A stretch of 64,000 nt of DNA from Lolium rigidum (Eukaryota; Streptophyta; Magnoliopsida; Poales; Poaceae), in the NCBI RefSeq assembly GCF_022539505.1, contig NC_061508.1, forward strand, positions 267,660,736 through 267,724,735, given 5' to 3'. Each line of letters starts with the position of its first letter. Positions within the stretch are counted from its first letter, which is position 1. The notes beneath the pieces were generated by a model. It saw only the letters and a list, made by a program, of their open reading frames with translations, was not told the origin of the DNA and ran no database searches. Shown in pieces: positions 22,565 through 33,199 of the stretch. The position numbers and the translations under genes were made by a program.

Positions 22565-23200
22565 AGGTTGGATATAATCATCTTTTTGTGCTACTGAATT
22601 TAATCATTGGCCCCATACACCAAATCACACACATTAACAGAGCATTCTCATGGATGTAGCAAACAAATAGAGTAAAACATAGATCTAACTCACTATGTAA
22701 TCCAATCTTGCCACAAAAAACACCAGTGCATAGAGTAGATCCTAGCTAAATAGTTCTCGCAAAAAAAAGATCCTAGCTAAATAGAAGGTAAACATGCAAA
22801 ATTATCCCTTTGTCATACTGAATTTAATCATTGCCCTCATACACCAAATCACACACTTATATTAACTGAGCATTTTCAAGGATGTAGCAACCGAATAGAC
22901 AAAAATATGGATCTAGCTCACTATATAATCCAATCTTGCCACCAAAAATACTGGTGCTTATCGTAGATCCGATCTATTAATAGAAGGTAAACATGCAAAA
23001 TCATCCTTATTTGCTAATCAATATAATCATTGGCATCATGCACCAAATCATAGACTTATATTAACATAGTATCTTTAAGGATGTAGGAACCGAATAGAGT
23101 GAAACATGGATCTAAGTCACTATATGATCTAATCATGCCACCAAAAACACCGGTGCTGACAATAGATCTGAGCTATAAATAGAAGGTAAACATTCAAAAG
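22565..23200. repeat. Tandem repeat, about 200-bp unit, three copies
   Basis: Each unit contains AATCATTGGC or a variant, CACCAAATCACA, GGATGTAGCAA, GATCTAACTCACTAT and AATAGAAGGTAAACATGCAAA. The units begin at about 22565, 22790 and 22988. Copies differ by about 10-15 percent by eye, so the array is old. Confidence 0.8.
22754..22767 (+). mobile_element. Extremely short poly(A) insertion with 17-bp target duplication
   Basis: The bases TTCTCGCAAAAAAA are flanked by AGATCCTAGCTAAATAG at 22737-22753 and 22768-22784. The neighbouring tandem copies lack the insertion and the second AGATC block. This is the form expected from a severely 5'-truncated LINE-mediated insertion, although a slippage event cannot be excluded. 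Confidence 0.6.
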
Positions 23201-24330
23201 CTAACAATGTAAACCTCGCGGGGGAGGGGGGAGTCTCTTTCCTTCGTGACAACGGTGGAGGTCGAGGATGAGCCAGCTTGACCGGGCTATCAGCGGCAGA
23301 TCCAGCCTCCGAACGTGTGGATCGACGCGACTCCAAGGCCAACGTGCCGCATTGGAGTACATAAACATTCACGTGAGTAAAATCTCCAGCTAGAAGCTTG
23401 CTTAATGCCTCACCGGCTAGGTGCTTTTACGGGGACTAGGTCGTCCTAGTGGTTCTGAAGAGGGGGCGGTTGTGGTCTCTGGAGTGGAGTGAGACTAGAT
23501 AAAGATGATGTTGTTCCTAATTTATGCAAGATAGTGGCGACGGTTACGACTGTCCGACTAGATTGATCGACATAACACATACGTTTAGGCAACTAACCAT
23601 TTGCGTTGTAGGATGATTGCACGCAACGAGAGAAATAAATACCGTGAGCGATATATGTTACAGAATAATTCTTTGTAACTGCCCTATTTAATTATTTATA
23701 TTTTTTTTAGCCAACATGATGGTTTGTAAATCTATGCTACTTTCCGTATGTAAACCTGAAAGTGTATATCACACACGATTGTACAATGCAAAACCGTGTG
23801 TGATGTACAATGTGGTGCTAACATTTTATAGTAAATAGCACACGATTTTGCTGTGAGAAAAGCGTGCGCGATGTACTACGTATTGCTTACAATCTGTATG
23901 ACAAAACACATGGTTGTGTTGTGAGATGTACAATGTAGTTCTACTCCCCTTGCCACAATGTAGTACATATACGAATTATACAAAGTCAAGCGATATTAAC
24001 TTTTACCTAGTTTTTTGACAAAATTATCTACATCTACGATACCAAATGTATACCATATGAAATTTACACCACGAGGAATCTAATGGTATTAATTTGGTAT
24101 TCTAGATGTTGATATTTTTCTAGATAATTGGTCAAACTTTATGTCATTTGACTTCTAAAAATTCTTATATGCACTACATTTTGGCAAGGATGAAGTAAAT
24201 TACAATGACGTAAAAAATGGATAACTTGCACATATAAAAAATTCATCATTCAGTCAAAATATATACCATCATTACATACAAGGATCGATGATCCATTACA
24301 TCATCCATACATTGAGCTGGTCCCTAGTGC
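23201..24330. other. No gene recognised; repeated ACACACG motifs
   Basis: 23200-23520 is moderately GC-rich. 23750-23960 has several inverted ACACGATT / AAACCGTGTGTGATGT motifs, and similar sequence (CGTGTGTGTTGTACC, CACACAG) recurs near 25683-25710 beyond the exonuclease pseudogene. These could be the ends of one decayed transposon carrying that gene, but I could not fix the boundaries. Confidence 0.3.
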
Positions 24331-25066
24331 TATTATAGATGACTAGACATCAGTGCGTCCTACCTATCTCGAAGCCGAGGTGAGCATCCCAAGTAGCATA
24401 CTTAATACGATTAAAGCGTAGTGGAAACTCGGACTAGTTGTTGCATCTGATGAAATTAATACCCTTCTTCACAAGCTCTGTTCCAATATAATGGTTAGAC
24501 AGAACATACAAATGAGAAAGATAGTTGGTCGTCGGGTTCGGGATCACCCTGTGGAGGTTGCGTGCTCCTGGAATAGCTGCGATGTCGCAATACTCTAGCA
24601 TCTTCACATTGTTGTCCATAGCAGCACCGCAGAAGTTGATTGAATCATCGCCAATGAATTCCCTTAGGGCCTCCTGCAAAACATCATCTTGCGCATTCTA
24701 TTATAGATGACTAGACATCAGTGTGTCCTAGCTATCTCGAAGCCGAGGCGAGCATCCCAAGTAGCATACTTAATACGATTAAAGCATAGTGGAACTCGGA
24801 CTAGTTGTTGCATATGATGGAATTAATACCCTTCTTCACAAGCTCTGTTCCAATGTAATGGTTAGACAGAACATACAAATGAGAAAGATAGTTGGTCGTC
24901 GGGTTCGGGATCACCCTCTGGAGGTTGCACGCTCCTGGAATGGCCGTGATGTCGCAGTACTCTAGCATCTTCACATTGTTGTCCATAGCAGCACGACATA
25001 AATTGATTGAATCATCGCCAATGAATTCCCTTAGGGCCTCCTGCAAAACATCATCGTGCACAATCT
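24331..25066. repeat. 368-bp tandem duplication in the exonuclease pseudogene
   Basis: TATTATAGATGACTAGACAT starts both copies, at 24331 and 24699. The copies match closely up to about CTGCAAAACATCATC. One copy lost a base after CCGAG, which shifts its frame. Confidence 0.9.
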
Positions 25067-25373
25067 GCAAGATGAGGACCTCACCGGCAACACAAAGTTG
25101 AAGAACGGCGGCGCGCTGCCTCTCCTCTGGTGGAAGCTTCTTTTGGCTACCTGGCTTTGCGAGGGTGTACTCATAGTCTATTCCAACACACTTGGACATA
25201 GCGACGTCGATGTATTGCTCCTTCACCCAGCGGATCCACCTCTCCAGCCTCGCTGCATGGAGGGTGAAGGTCATAAAAAGACATATACTTCTCGTAGAAA
25301 CTGTACTTCCTAGAGGGTGGCACAAACGCTATTGGAGCAGAGGCTTTGATGTTCTTAGAAATTGGTGCACATA
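24350..25373 (-). pseudogene. 3'-5' exonuclease domain gene (Werner-like / DnaQ type), broken and partly duplicated
   Basis: Read on the minus strand it starts near 25373 with SAPIAFVPPSRKYSFYEKY. After a frameshift it continues RLERWIRWVKEQYIDVAMSK, then VGIDYEYTLAKP, where D-Y-E is the exonuclease motif I metal site. AVLQLCVAGEVLILQ and NNVKMLEYC follow, then LQRVIPNPTTNYL and HYIGTELVKKG. The last block, IKYATWDAHLGFEI, is motif III and lies after a stop (CNN then TAG). The C-terminal half is present twice because of a 368-bp tandem duplication. The family removes nucleotides from 3' ends of nucleic acid; this copy cannot make a full protein. The upstream ATG is missing or out of frame. 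Confidence 0.75.
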
Positions 25374-25375
25374 GA

Positions 25376-25777
25376 AGTGTGGAAGAGATTGGTCGAGATG
25401 AGAGAGGCTAAGATGTTGATCTTCTCGTAATCTTAGCATTTTATAGTACTAATATCCAATGTGAAAATGATTACATCTGAAAATGTCATCGAAGGCAAAG
25501 AGGCTATTCGCGTCAACAAAATACCAGGAGATAACCTCGGGAATGTTCTACACATGATTTTAAAGGAATTATCTCGCAAAGTAGAACATACTTCAATCAT
25601 TTGGGATAGTGGACGTATACGCTAACCCTTTCTCCAAAATCAATCATGTGCGAATATAATTTTACATTCCAAAAAGCATTCTCGTGTGTGTTGTACCCGC
25701 CGCACACAGTTAAAATTATTGGGCGTCAGCGCTGCTCTGTTAGACACACGAAAAAGGACAGTGCTGGCCGTCCCCCA
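25376..25777. other. No gene recognised
   Basis: AT-rich sequence with CGTGTGTGTTGTACC near 25683, possibly the end of the unit that carries the exonuclease pseudogene. Confidence 0.3.
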
Positions 25778-25844
25778 GGGGATTTGATTTCCTAGCCCCC
25801 GGGTTCCCATGCTGACACGTGTCCTTTTCGCTGCCGGGTAGCAA

Positions 25845-26545
25845 AAAAATCTCGATTTTGCTTCAGTGTAGCAAAAAACGGTTCACCCATAAAATAAAAC
25901 AAAAAAGGTTGAGCTTGCCGGACACACACCGGAGACTCGCCGGAGACATCGCCGGAAAGCTTGTAGCAAACAAAATATGCTATTGTAGCGAAAAAAGATA
26001 TCGTCGGAGACATCAAGGGGGAACTCGTCGGAGAACTCACCGGACATCTCGCCATATACCCCATAGCAAACATATTGTGCACATGTAGCAAAACCGCAAA
26101 TAAATTGTAGCAAATTTGTTTATTCATATGTTGCAAATCCTATAAAACATCAACGAAGACCTCGCCTGTAGCAGACAAACAGCGCCGTCTGATATTCCAG
26201 GCTTGCAGCAACTCCATCCGCCCAAGATTGCAAAACCAAAAACCGCTAGTAGCAACGCCCTACGCCTAGGGTAGCAAAGTAGGCCTCCGCCGGTAGCAAA
26301 ATTTTTCCCTCCCCCGGTAGCAATGCCGGAGACCTCAGATAGCAAAACCGGTATCCGCAGGTAGCAACAACACAAGCCTAAAGCAGCAAAACTCCTAACG
26401 AATCAGAGGAGTACCACCTTGTTAGCAAAACTCCTTCCGCCCCGACTTGTAGCACTGCCGTGCCACCTTGTCAGCAGCGTGCACTATTGCAGCACCACCA
26501 TGCACCGCCGGTAGCAACACCGGCCTACCCCTGGCAGCACCTCGC
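25845..26545. repeat. Dispersed GTAGCAAA / GCAGCA motif region
   Basis: About two dozen copies of (G/T)(T/C)AGCAA(A/C) occur at irregular spacing, all in the same orientation. On the minus strand this gives repeated TTTGCTAC. It is not a regular tandem array. Confidence 0.75.
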
Positions 26546-26842
26546 CACACCACTGGCAGGAGATGGTCGAGGAAGGAGCTAGGTGTCACCGACATCGGAC
26601 GGAGGTGGGGACGGCCGGAGCTGCGCGGTGAGGTCGGACCTCCCCACGGCATGGACGCGGAGAAGGGCGGCGACTTCCACGCGGCGAGGTGGGCGAGCTC
26701 CGGTCTCAGCTCCCTCGCCTGGGGGTTCCGCCTCAGCTCCCTCGCCGGCCGCGCCCTCCGCTCCCCGCTCCCGGCCTCGCGCCGCCGCTCCCCCGCAGCC
26801 TCCTCCTCGCGCCGTAGCCAGCGCGTGCGCGCCTTCGTCGGC

Positions 26843-27042
26843 GTCGAGACCGTCGAGGGCGCGGGGATTGGTGGTCGCCGGACCTGAGGAGGCTCACGGC
26901 GGGCCTCCGTCGCCGTCGAGACCGTCGAGGGCGCGGGGATTGGTGGTCGCCGGACCTGAGGAGGCTCACGGCGGGCCTCCGTCGCCGTCGAGACCACGGA
27001 GGGCGCGGGGATTGGTGGTCGCCGGATCTAAGGTGTCTCACA
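26843..27042. repeat. 72-bp tandem repeat, 2.8 copies
   Basis: Units start GTCGAGACCGTCGAGGGCGC at 26843, 26915 and 26987. As 72 is divisible by three, all frames stay open across the copies, which explains the long overlapping ORFs on both strands. Confidence 0.95.
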
Positions 27043-27334
27043 GCACGGGATGGGAGGGAGAAGTGAGGAGCGGCCGCCGGGAGAGAGACGAGGGGATAAG
27101 GTCATGGTGGGGGGCCCACCGATAACGTGTCTTGCTGGGACAACAGCGCGTGCGCGTGCGATGGCTTTCATCCGACGGCCACGGAGCCGGAGGTTGCGGA
27201 GCGTCTTATCCCCCGGGGGGATTAGATCATTTTCCCACGAAAAAAGCCTTATGCGTGCCAGGGGAGGCCTCAAAAGGCCTGATATGTACTAGTGAACCAA
27301 GCTCCATTGCAGATCAGCATGGCCGTTGACGTAA

Positions 27335-29096
27335 GCATCTCCAGTCGCGCCCCCAAAGCGTCCCCCAAAGCTATTTGGGGCGCATCGGACAAAAAAACTG
27401 TTCCAGCCGCGTCCTTTAAAGCCGATATTTGTCCGGTGCGGCCCGATACGGTGTCCGGCGGCCCGAGCCCGTCCCCATCCCACAGGGAACGCACCGGGCA
27501 TGCCGGACACAATAAAAAGCGAGGCGAAGCGACGTGGGCCCGACGCGTCAGCGGCTCGGAAGGCTAAAACCCCGTCGCCTACCTTTGGTCAAGCGACGTT
27601 AATGGCGTCCCTGGTTTCCCAGGTGACGCAGGGACGCGTCTCGTCGTGCATGGCCGCGTGGCCGTCCGCACCGACGTTAGTGCGTGCAACCAAACCGCTG
27701 CCGCCGCTGTACATTAAGACGCCCTGCGGTTCGTCCCAATCTCTCACCGCTCCCAAACCTGCTCGTCGCCGCCGCCTCCCCCCTCTCAGATCTTCTCCTC
27801 GCCGCTCCAAACAATGTCGACCTTGTCCTCCCGCAAGATCGCCACGGCGAACGGCTTCGGCCGCGGCAGCCTAACCGTGCCGGAGGCTTGGGCGCTGTAC
27901 CACGCCCGATATCCAGTCCCGCCGGACATGCGGCTGCCAAGCGGCGGCGGTTGGAAGATGGCCGTGAATGGCATTGGCGTCCCGCCGCCGCCGAAGCCGG
28001 GCACAGACCAATGGAGGGACGACATCAAGGCCCGACGGGCTCAACTCATCGTCGAGGAGCGGGCGGATCCGACATGGGCGGCCAACGACAACGGCGACTG
28101 GTGGGCGACGTACTTCAAGGCCAAGTACGACGTCGAGATGCACAACACCACCGGCCTCATCGGCGGGCCCAACAGCTGGAACAAGGATGGCCGCGCCCTG
28201 TTCTGAAGCGTTTCGGGGCGCACCCTTCACAGCGTCATCCGCGACATCCGCAACGGTGCTCCAAGGTTGGAGACGCCGCCGTCACCGCCACCGTCTCCTC
28301 GAGGAGGACCACCGCAATGGCAGCCGAGGAGGACCACGTACTCGTCCTCCTCGAACTCTTCTCCCTCAGGACCGGCCCGATCGACGCCGTCCTCGTCGTA
28401 CCGCTCGGCGCCCTACAGCGTCCCCAAACGCGTGGTGAAGGAGGAGCCGGCGACGCCCGTCAACACGAGGCGTGGCGGCAGCCGGCAACAGCAAGAGAGG
28501 CGTGGCGGTGCCCTCCTCATCCCGAAGCCGGAGGTGGAGCCGGAGGAAGCGTCGCAGGCGGCGCTGCTGGCGGAGTACGAGCGGCAGCAGCGGCTCATCG
28601 CCAGCAGCGACGACCCCCAGGACTGCCCAGGGCTGCGGGCGGCGTGCTTGGCGTCGATGAACGACAAGGACGCCTGGAGGGGCGACCTCGACATGGCGAC
28701 TCCGGCAAGCCGCTCGTGGACCTCACCGACGACGACGAGGCAGGACCAAGCGGCTTGGTGAAGGACGAGCCCGTCGACGAGCACGTCAGCGTGGAGGTCG
28801 TCACCGACGACATGTACAACTTCCACCAGTACTACGACGCCTCTGGCCGCCGCAAGTACTTCTAGATTAGGTTTAGTTTAAATTTAGTCAAATTTCGTTT
28901 GAATTTATGTAATATATGCCAAGTTTGGATGAATTTAATCGAATCTCGCTTAATTTTAAAATTTCCAAAATTTTTTTTGGGGGACACGACTGGGGAGCGA
29001 CGTCCCCCAAACGCGGCACGAACGAAACACGTCCCCCAAACGCTCAATCCGGCGCGGTTTGGGGGACGCTTTGGGGGACACGACTGGAGATGCTCT
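27335..29096. mobile_element. Harbinger-like element carrying a broken gene of unknown function
   Basis: The left end is TAA followed by GCATCTCCAGTCGCG. The right end is GACTGGAGATGCTCT followed by TAA, so the ends are inverted repeats flanked by a 3-bp TAA typical of PIF/Harbinger. Subterminal blocks rich in CCCCCAAA / TTTGGGGG extend the inverted repeats. The interior encodes one gene-like region on the plus strand but no transposase. A relative lies at 19955-21050. Confidence 0.65.
27814..28865 (+). pseudogene. Broken gene of a grass family of unknown function
   Basis: The ATG at 27814 starts MSTLSSRKIATANGFGRG and leads into WALYHARYPVPPDMRLPSGG, PPPPKPGTDQWRDDIKARRA and DWWATYFKAKYDVEMHNTTG. 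A TGA at 28204-28206 stands where a Trp codon is plausible, between GRALF and SVSGRTLHSVIRD. The frame then continues through a Ser/Pro-rich linker, VKEEPATPV and ALLAEYERQQRLIASSDDPQ. Near 28697 the frame shifts, and the end is DLTDDDEAGPSGL..DEPVDEHV..HQYYDASGRRKYF. I recall similar hypothetical proteins in Triticeae but no known function. The 393-codon frame from 27684 is correct only for its last part. Confidence 0.6.
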
Positions 29097-29099
29097 TAA

Positions 29100-30124
29100 G
29101 GGTGTCGTATGGGGCGAGCAATTTTCGGCCCGTTTGGATGCCTGGGCTGAGCCGCGTTGTTGTATTAACCAGTTCTCAAAGCACCCCAGGGACATGCCCT
29201 GGAGAACGCACGGAATGGTAGTTTCTCCGGGCCAGGCCCGTTGCGGCCAGAAGCCTGCACGCGTGGAGAAGGGAGGCGGAGACGCCGCGTCCCTTCGGGA
29301 ACACGCGCCATAATTAGCCTCACCGCTCCCCTCTCATTCCTCTCAGTCACGACCGCACTCTCACCTCCCCCAAACTGTCACATCACCCGGCGGTTCCCCT
29401 CCCGCCGACCCATCCACCGCACCGATGTAGGGACGAGCACCACTACCGGAGGAGGAGACGTCGGCGACCAGGACCTCGACATCGGCCGCAATCTGCTCCA
29501 CAGTCCTCATCGGCATATCATCTTCGACCGCGACCTCGAGCTCGCCCTCGGCCGGAAGAATGGCGTTGACTCCCTCTCCTTCTCACCTTCGTACTCGTTC
29601 TGTTCAAACATGCCATTCTCGGGTATTTCCGACGACATGCACATTAGATCTGCTAGGGTTTACGTTAGGATAGCGGTCAGATTGACGTTTTTCAAGGTGT
29701 TCGTCCACATTTCTTGCAGTTCTTGTCCAGTTCTTGCATTTCACGGTCTTGATTTGCTTAGATCTATTACTATAGTGTCAAATGGCGTTAGATCCTTCCT
29801 AGATCGTGCTTTCGATTGCTAAAACTGGCAGATCTTACTGTGCATGCAAAGAGGGGAAGAGTTTTTTATGCTGGGGTTTAACATGTTGAGATTGCTGTGC
29901 GGAATGAGTCGCGGTAGTTTGCTGTAGATTGTGTAGTGTCTGATTGAACTAGGCCGATGATTGTAACCGGTAATCATAGTGTGAGGAGATAAATGATCTG
30001 AACCTATGGCATGACTGAACATCACCATGCCATTAGTTCAGATCAAACTTCTCCTCCATATGTGCTCATTCTATGAGGTCTATGCTACCTTGCTTTCCAT
30101 GTTTGTACTTCTTCAGTTGTTCAA
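29100..30124. other. No gene recognised
   Basis: GC-rich sequence (29110-29560) resembling a leader or first exon is followed by AT-rich sequence. A 193-codon frame from 29241 shows no domain that I know. It may be the 5' part of an unclassified element. Confidence 0.3.
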
Positions 30125-30769
30125 TGGCCAATGATTTAACTATGGCACAACGGAAGGCAGGGTGCTTCCCTCAAACTTAGTTGTGTGTGCCATATGACTT
30201 GCACACTAGACTTAGTTTGGGGACAGTCCCATTGCCTGCCTTGTGATCCAATATATGAGGCCTCATTTTGGTTTGTGTAGTGCATTGGCCAATGATTGAA
30301 CAATGGCACACTGGAAGGCAAGGTGCTGCCCTCAAATTTAGTCGTGTGTGTGCCATATGACTTGCACACTAGACTTAGTTTGTGGGCAGTCCCTTTGCCT
30401 GCCGTGTGATCCTACATATGAGGCCTCGTTTTGGTTTGTCTAGTGCATTGGTCAATGATTGAACAATGGCACACTGGAAGGCAAGGTGCTGCCCTCAAAC
30501 TTAGTCGTGTGTGCCATATGACTTGCACACTAATGTTAAACTATGCAATAAAACGGCTGTGTGCATCAATTGATGCAGAGGCCGGGGCGAAGCTCCCATT
30601 TCGAAAAAAAACACTAGACTTAGTTTGCGGGCAGTCCCTTTACCTGCCGTGTGATCCTACATATATGAGGCCTCGTTTTGGTTTGTCTAGTGCATTGGCC
30701 AAAGATTTAACACTGGCACACTGGAAGGCAAGGTGCTGCCCTCAAACTTAGTCGATGGTTGATACGTCT
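30125..30769. repeat. Tandem repeat, about 163-bp unit, 3.4 copies
   Basis: Units start TGGCCAATGATT or a variant at about 30125, 30286, 30449 and 30706. Each contains GTGCCATATGACTTGCACAC and ATATGAGGCCTC. The third copy is interrupted by a short retroposon, and the fourth is cut by the LTR at 30770. Confidence 0.9.
30533..30610 (+). mobile_element. 78-bp poly(A) retroposon fragment
   Basis: The insertion ends in A7 and is flanked by ACACTA (30527-30532 and 30611-30616). The other tandem copies show the empty site. It contains GTGTGCATCAATTGATGCAG, which can form a hairpin, and AGGCCGGGG, as seen at the 3' ends of grass LINE-type elements. Confidence 0.7.
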
Positions 30770-32079
30770 CAAACGTATCTATAATTTCTTATGTTTCATG
30801 CTAGTTTTATGACAATACCTACATGTTTTATTCATACTTTATATCATTTTGATGCATTTTCCGGTACTAACCTATTAACAAGATGCCGAAGCGACAGTTC
30901 CTGTTTTCTGCTGTTTTTGGTTTCAGAAATCCTACACAGGAAATATTCTCGGAATTGGACGAAACGAAAGCCAAACCTTCTATTTTACCGAGACGGACCC
31001 AGAGAGCCAGAGAAGTGCCGGAGGGGGGCCAAGGGGGCCCCACACCATACCTGGGCGCGGGCCCCTCCCTGGCCGCGCCACCAGGTGGGGGGCCCACCCC
31101 CTGGCTCCCTCGACTCCGCCCTTTCGCCTATATATTCTGTCCGTCGCGAAAACCCTAAAACACCCGACGATATTCCACGAAGAGTTCCGTAGCCGCCGCC
31201 ATCGCGAAGACAAGTTTCGGGAGACAGAATCTCTTTTCTGGTACGCCGCCGGGACGGGGGATTGCCCCTGGAGTCATCTCCATCGACACCACCGCCATCT
31301 TCATCGCCATTACTATCTCCCATGATGAGGAGGGAGTAGTTCTCCCCCGAGGCTAAGGGCTGTACCGGTAGCTATGTGGTTCATCTCTCTCTCCCATGTG
31401 ATCTTTATGTGATCATGAGCTTTGTAATCTAGTTGAATATGTAGATGTTACTCTTGTCTATTATGCACTCTAGAGGTTACTTTAATATGAACTCCGGAGT
31501 TACTCTCCACGGTGTGACGGTGACAGTGTGCGCATCGTGTGTGATTCCTTTATGACATTGTGGAGCTTGTTTACTCCGGCTTGAGGTGTGCTCTTGTAGC
31601 ACTACACAATGAATGGTGTTTGTCATCCAACAAGAGAGTGTTTGAGAGTAGCATTTATTTATTCAATTATGTGATCATTGTTGAGAGTGTCCACTAGTGA
31701 AAGTATGATCCCTAGGCCTTGTTTCTGAGCATTGAAACACCGTTTCCAACAAGTTCTTCTACATGTTTGCTTGCTGCCATTTTTATTTCAGATTGCAATT
31801 ACTACTTATAATCATCCATATTACTTGTATTTCACTATCTCTTCGCTGAACTAGTGCACCTATACATCTGACAAGTGTATTAGGTGTGTTGGGGACACAA
31901 GAGATTTCTTGTATCTTAATTGCAGGGTTGCTTGAGAGGAATATCTTTGACCTCTACCTCCCTGAGTTCGATAAACCTTGGGCGATTCACTTAAGGGAAA
32001 CTTGCTGCTGTTCTACAAACCTCTTGCTCTTGGAGGCCCAACACTCGTCTCACGGGAATAGAAGCGTGCGTAGACATCA
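30770..32079 (+). mobile_element. 5' LTR of Athila-lineage element E1
   Basis: The LTR starts TGATACGTCTCAAACGTATC and ends GTAGACATCA, twelve bases before the primer site. It has a GC-rich transcribed part (31015-31330) and a probable TATA region near 31128 (CCTATATATTC). It is related to the LTR at 47420-48847, which lies in the opposite direction. Similar LTRs are abundant in Triticeae (Sabrina/WHAM-like; name not verified). Confidence 0.8.
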
Positions 32080-32090
32080 AGCAATTTTTC

Positions 32091-32108
32091 TGGCGCCGTT
32101 GTCGGGGA
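32091..32108 (+). other. Primer-binding site of E1
   Basis: TGGCGCCGTTGTCGGGGA differs by one base from the tRNA-Asp type site used by Athila elements and follows the LTR end closely. Confidence 0.85.
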
Positions 32109-32254
32109 AGTAAGGTAAAAGGTATTCACATCGTCCGACTACTAAGCTATTTCCTAGCACTGTTGCCGGTGTGTGAGTGCTCGAAGCTATTTCCTTTAGA
32201 TCCTGCAATTGCATCTTTTTGTTTCTTGTTTTTATTTTTCACTAGTTAGGCATA

Positions 32255-33199
32255 ATGGAAAACAACAGTGAGCTTTTCAATCTATTTCCTGAGTTAAGAC
32301 ATGAATTGTTTGATGCGAAAATTAAAAAACCTATGGAACCTTATTTGCATGCTAGTAGCAATGTTATTAGTATGAATGCAATTACTGCTAATGCTATGGA
32401 GAAGTCTAAGCTTGGGGAAGCTAGTTTTTATGATCTTTTTAGCTTCACATCTTTAGGGGAGAAAATTTGCTCTGATAATGCTTTATCCCCATATGCGATA
32501 ACTCTAATGATGCTTCTGATATTTTAAATCCACCTGCTGAAAGTATTCCTTTCAAGACACCTATGAAGATTGTTGAACTTGCTATGAACAATTGCTATTT
32601 TGGAGATGGGACCGTCCATCCTAGTGATCATTTACTCTTTATACATGAATTATGCGAGTTGTTCGAGAATGCAGGTATTTCAAAGGACCAAGTGAAGAGG
32701 AAGCTATTCTCTATATCTCTGAAGGGCAGAGCTGTAGAATGGTATAAGATGCTGAAGAATGGTCGATCTATTGGTTAGGAGGAAATTGTACCTCTCTTTT
32801 ATTCTAAATTTTATCCTCCTCATGAAGTGCATGTTGATAGGAATTATATTTATAACTTTTATCCTCGTGATGGAGAGAGTATTTCTCAAGCATGGGGGAG
32901 ATTGAAGTCACTAATGCTCAAATGTCCCATTCATGAGCTCCCCCGTAATGTTATTATTAATAATTTTTATGCAAGGCTTTCGAGACACCACAAGGACTAT
33001 CTAGATGCTTGTTTGGAGGGATCTTTCACAAGCAAGGAGGTTGAAGCTAGATGGGATCTTCTTGAAAGAATTCAAAGCAATACTGAAGATTGGAAGAACG
33101 ACAAAGGTAAAGAATCAGGTATAAACTACGAGTATAATTGCATTAAGTCTTTTGCTCAAACTACTGATTTTCAAGAGCTTAGTGCTAAATATGGTCTTG
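32255..33199 (+). pseudogene. gag of Athila-lineage element E1, broken
   Basis: The ATG at 32255 starts MENNSELFNLFPELRHELFD. The frame includes MEPYLHASSNVISMNA and EKSKLGEASFYDLF, then shifts near 32496. The core gag region follows: FGDGTVHPSDHLLFIHELCE, FSISLKGRAVEWYKML, a TAG at 32776-32778, and SQAWGRLKSLMLKCPIHELP, which is typical of the retrotransposon gag domain. The protein would form the particle shell. The reading is cut at 33199 by the LTR of another element. The rest of E1 is not found in the window. Confidence 0.85.

Larger units (their letters stand above)
25778..27236. mobile_element. Candidate transposon with GGG..CCCCCGGG ends, type uncertain
   Basis: The left end GGGGATTTGATTTCCTAG is followed by CCCCCGGG. 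The right end, inverted, reads GGGAAAATGATCTAATCC then CCCCGGGG. The two resemble inverted repeats, but the flanking nine bases do not match, so the boundary and superfamily are not proven. The left half is filled with TAGCAAA-like motifs; the right half is GC-rich with a 72-bp tandem repeat. No transposase was seen. Confidence 0.4.

Noticed and set aside
26422..27125. Overlapping ORFs of 100-190 codons on both strands
   Set aside because: They arise from the 72-bp repeat and high GC content; no domain is seen.
25769..27245. Nine-base duplication for the 25778-27236 element
   Set aside because: The bases next to the two proposed ends do not match. ACGAAAAAG occurs near both sides but does not line up with the inverted ends.
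27684..28865. 393-codon plus-strand ORF
   Set aside because: Only the last part matches the gene frame. The first 880 bases code in another frame starting at 27814.
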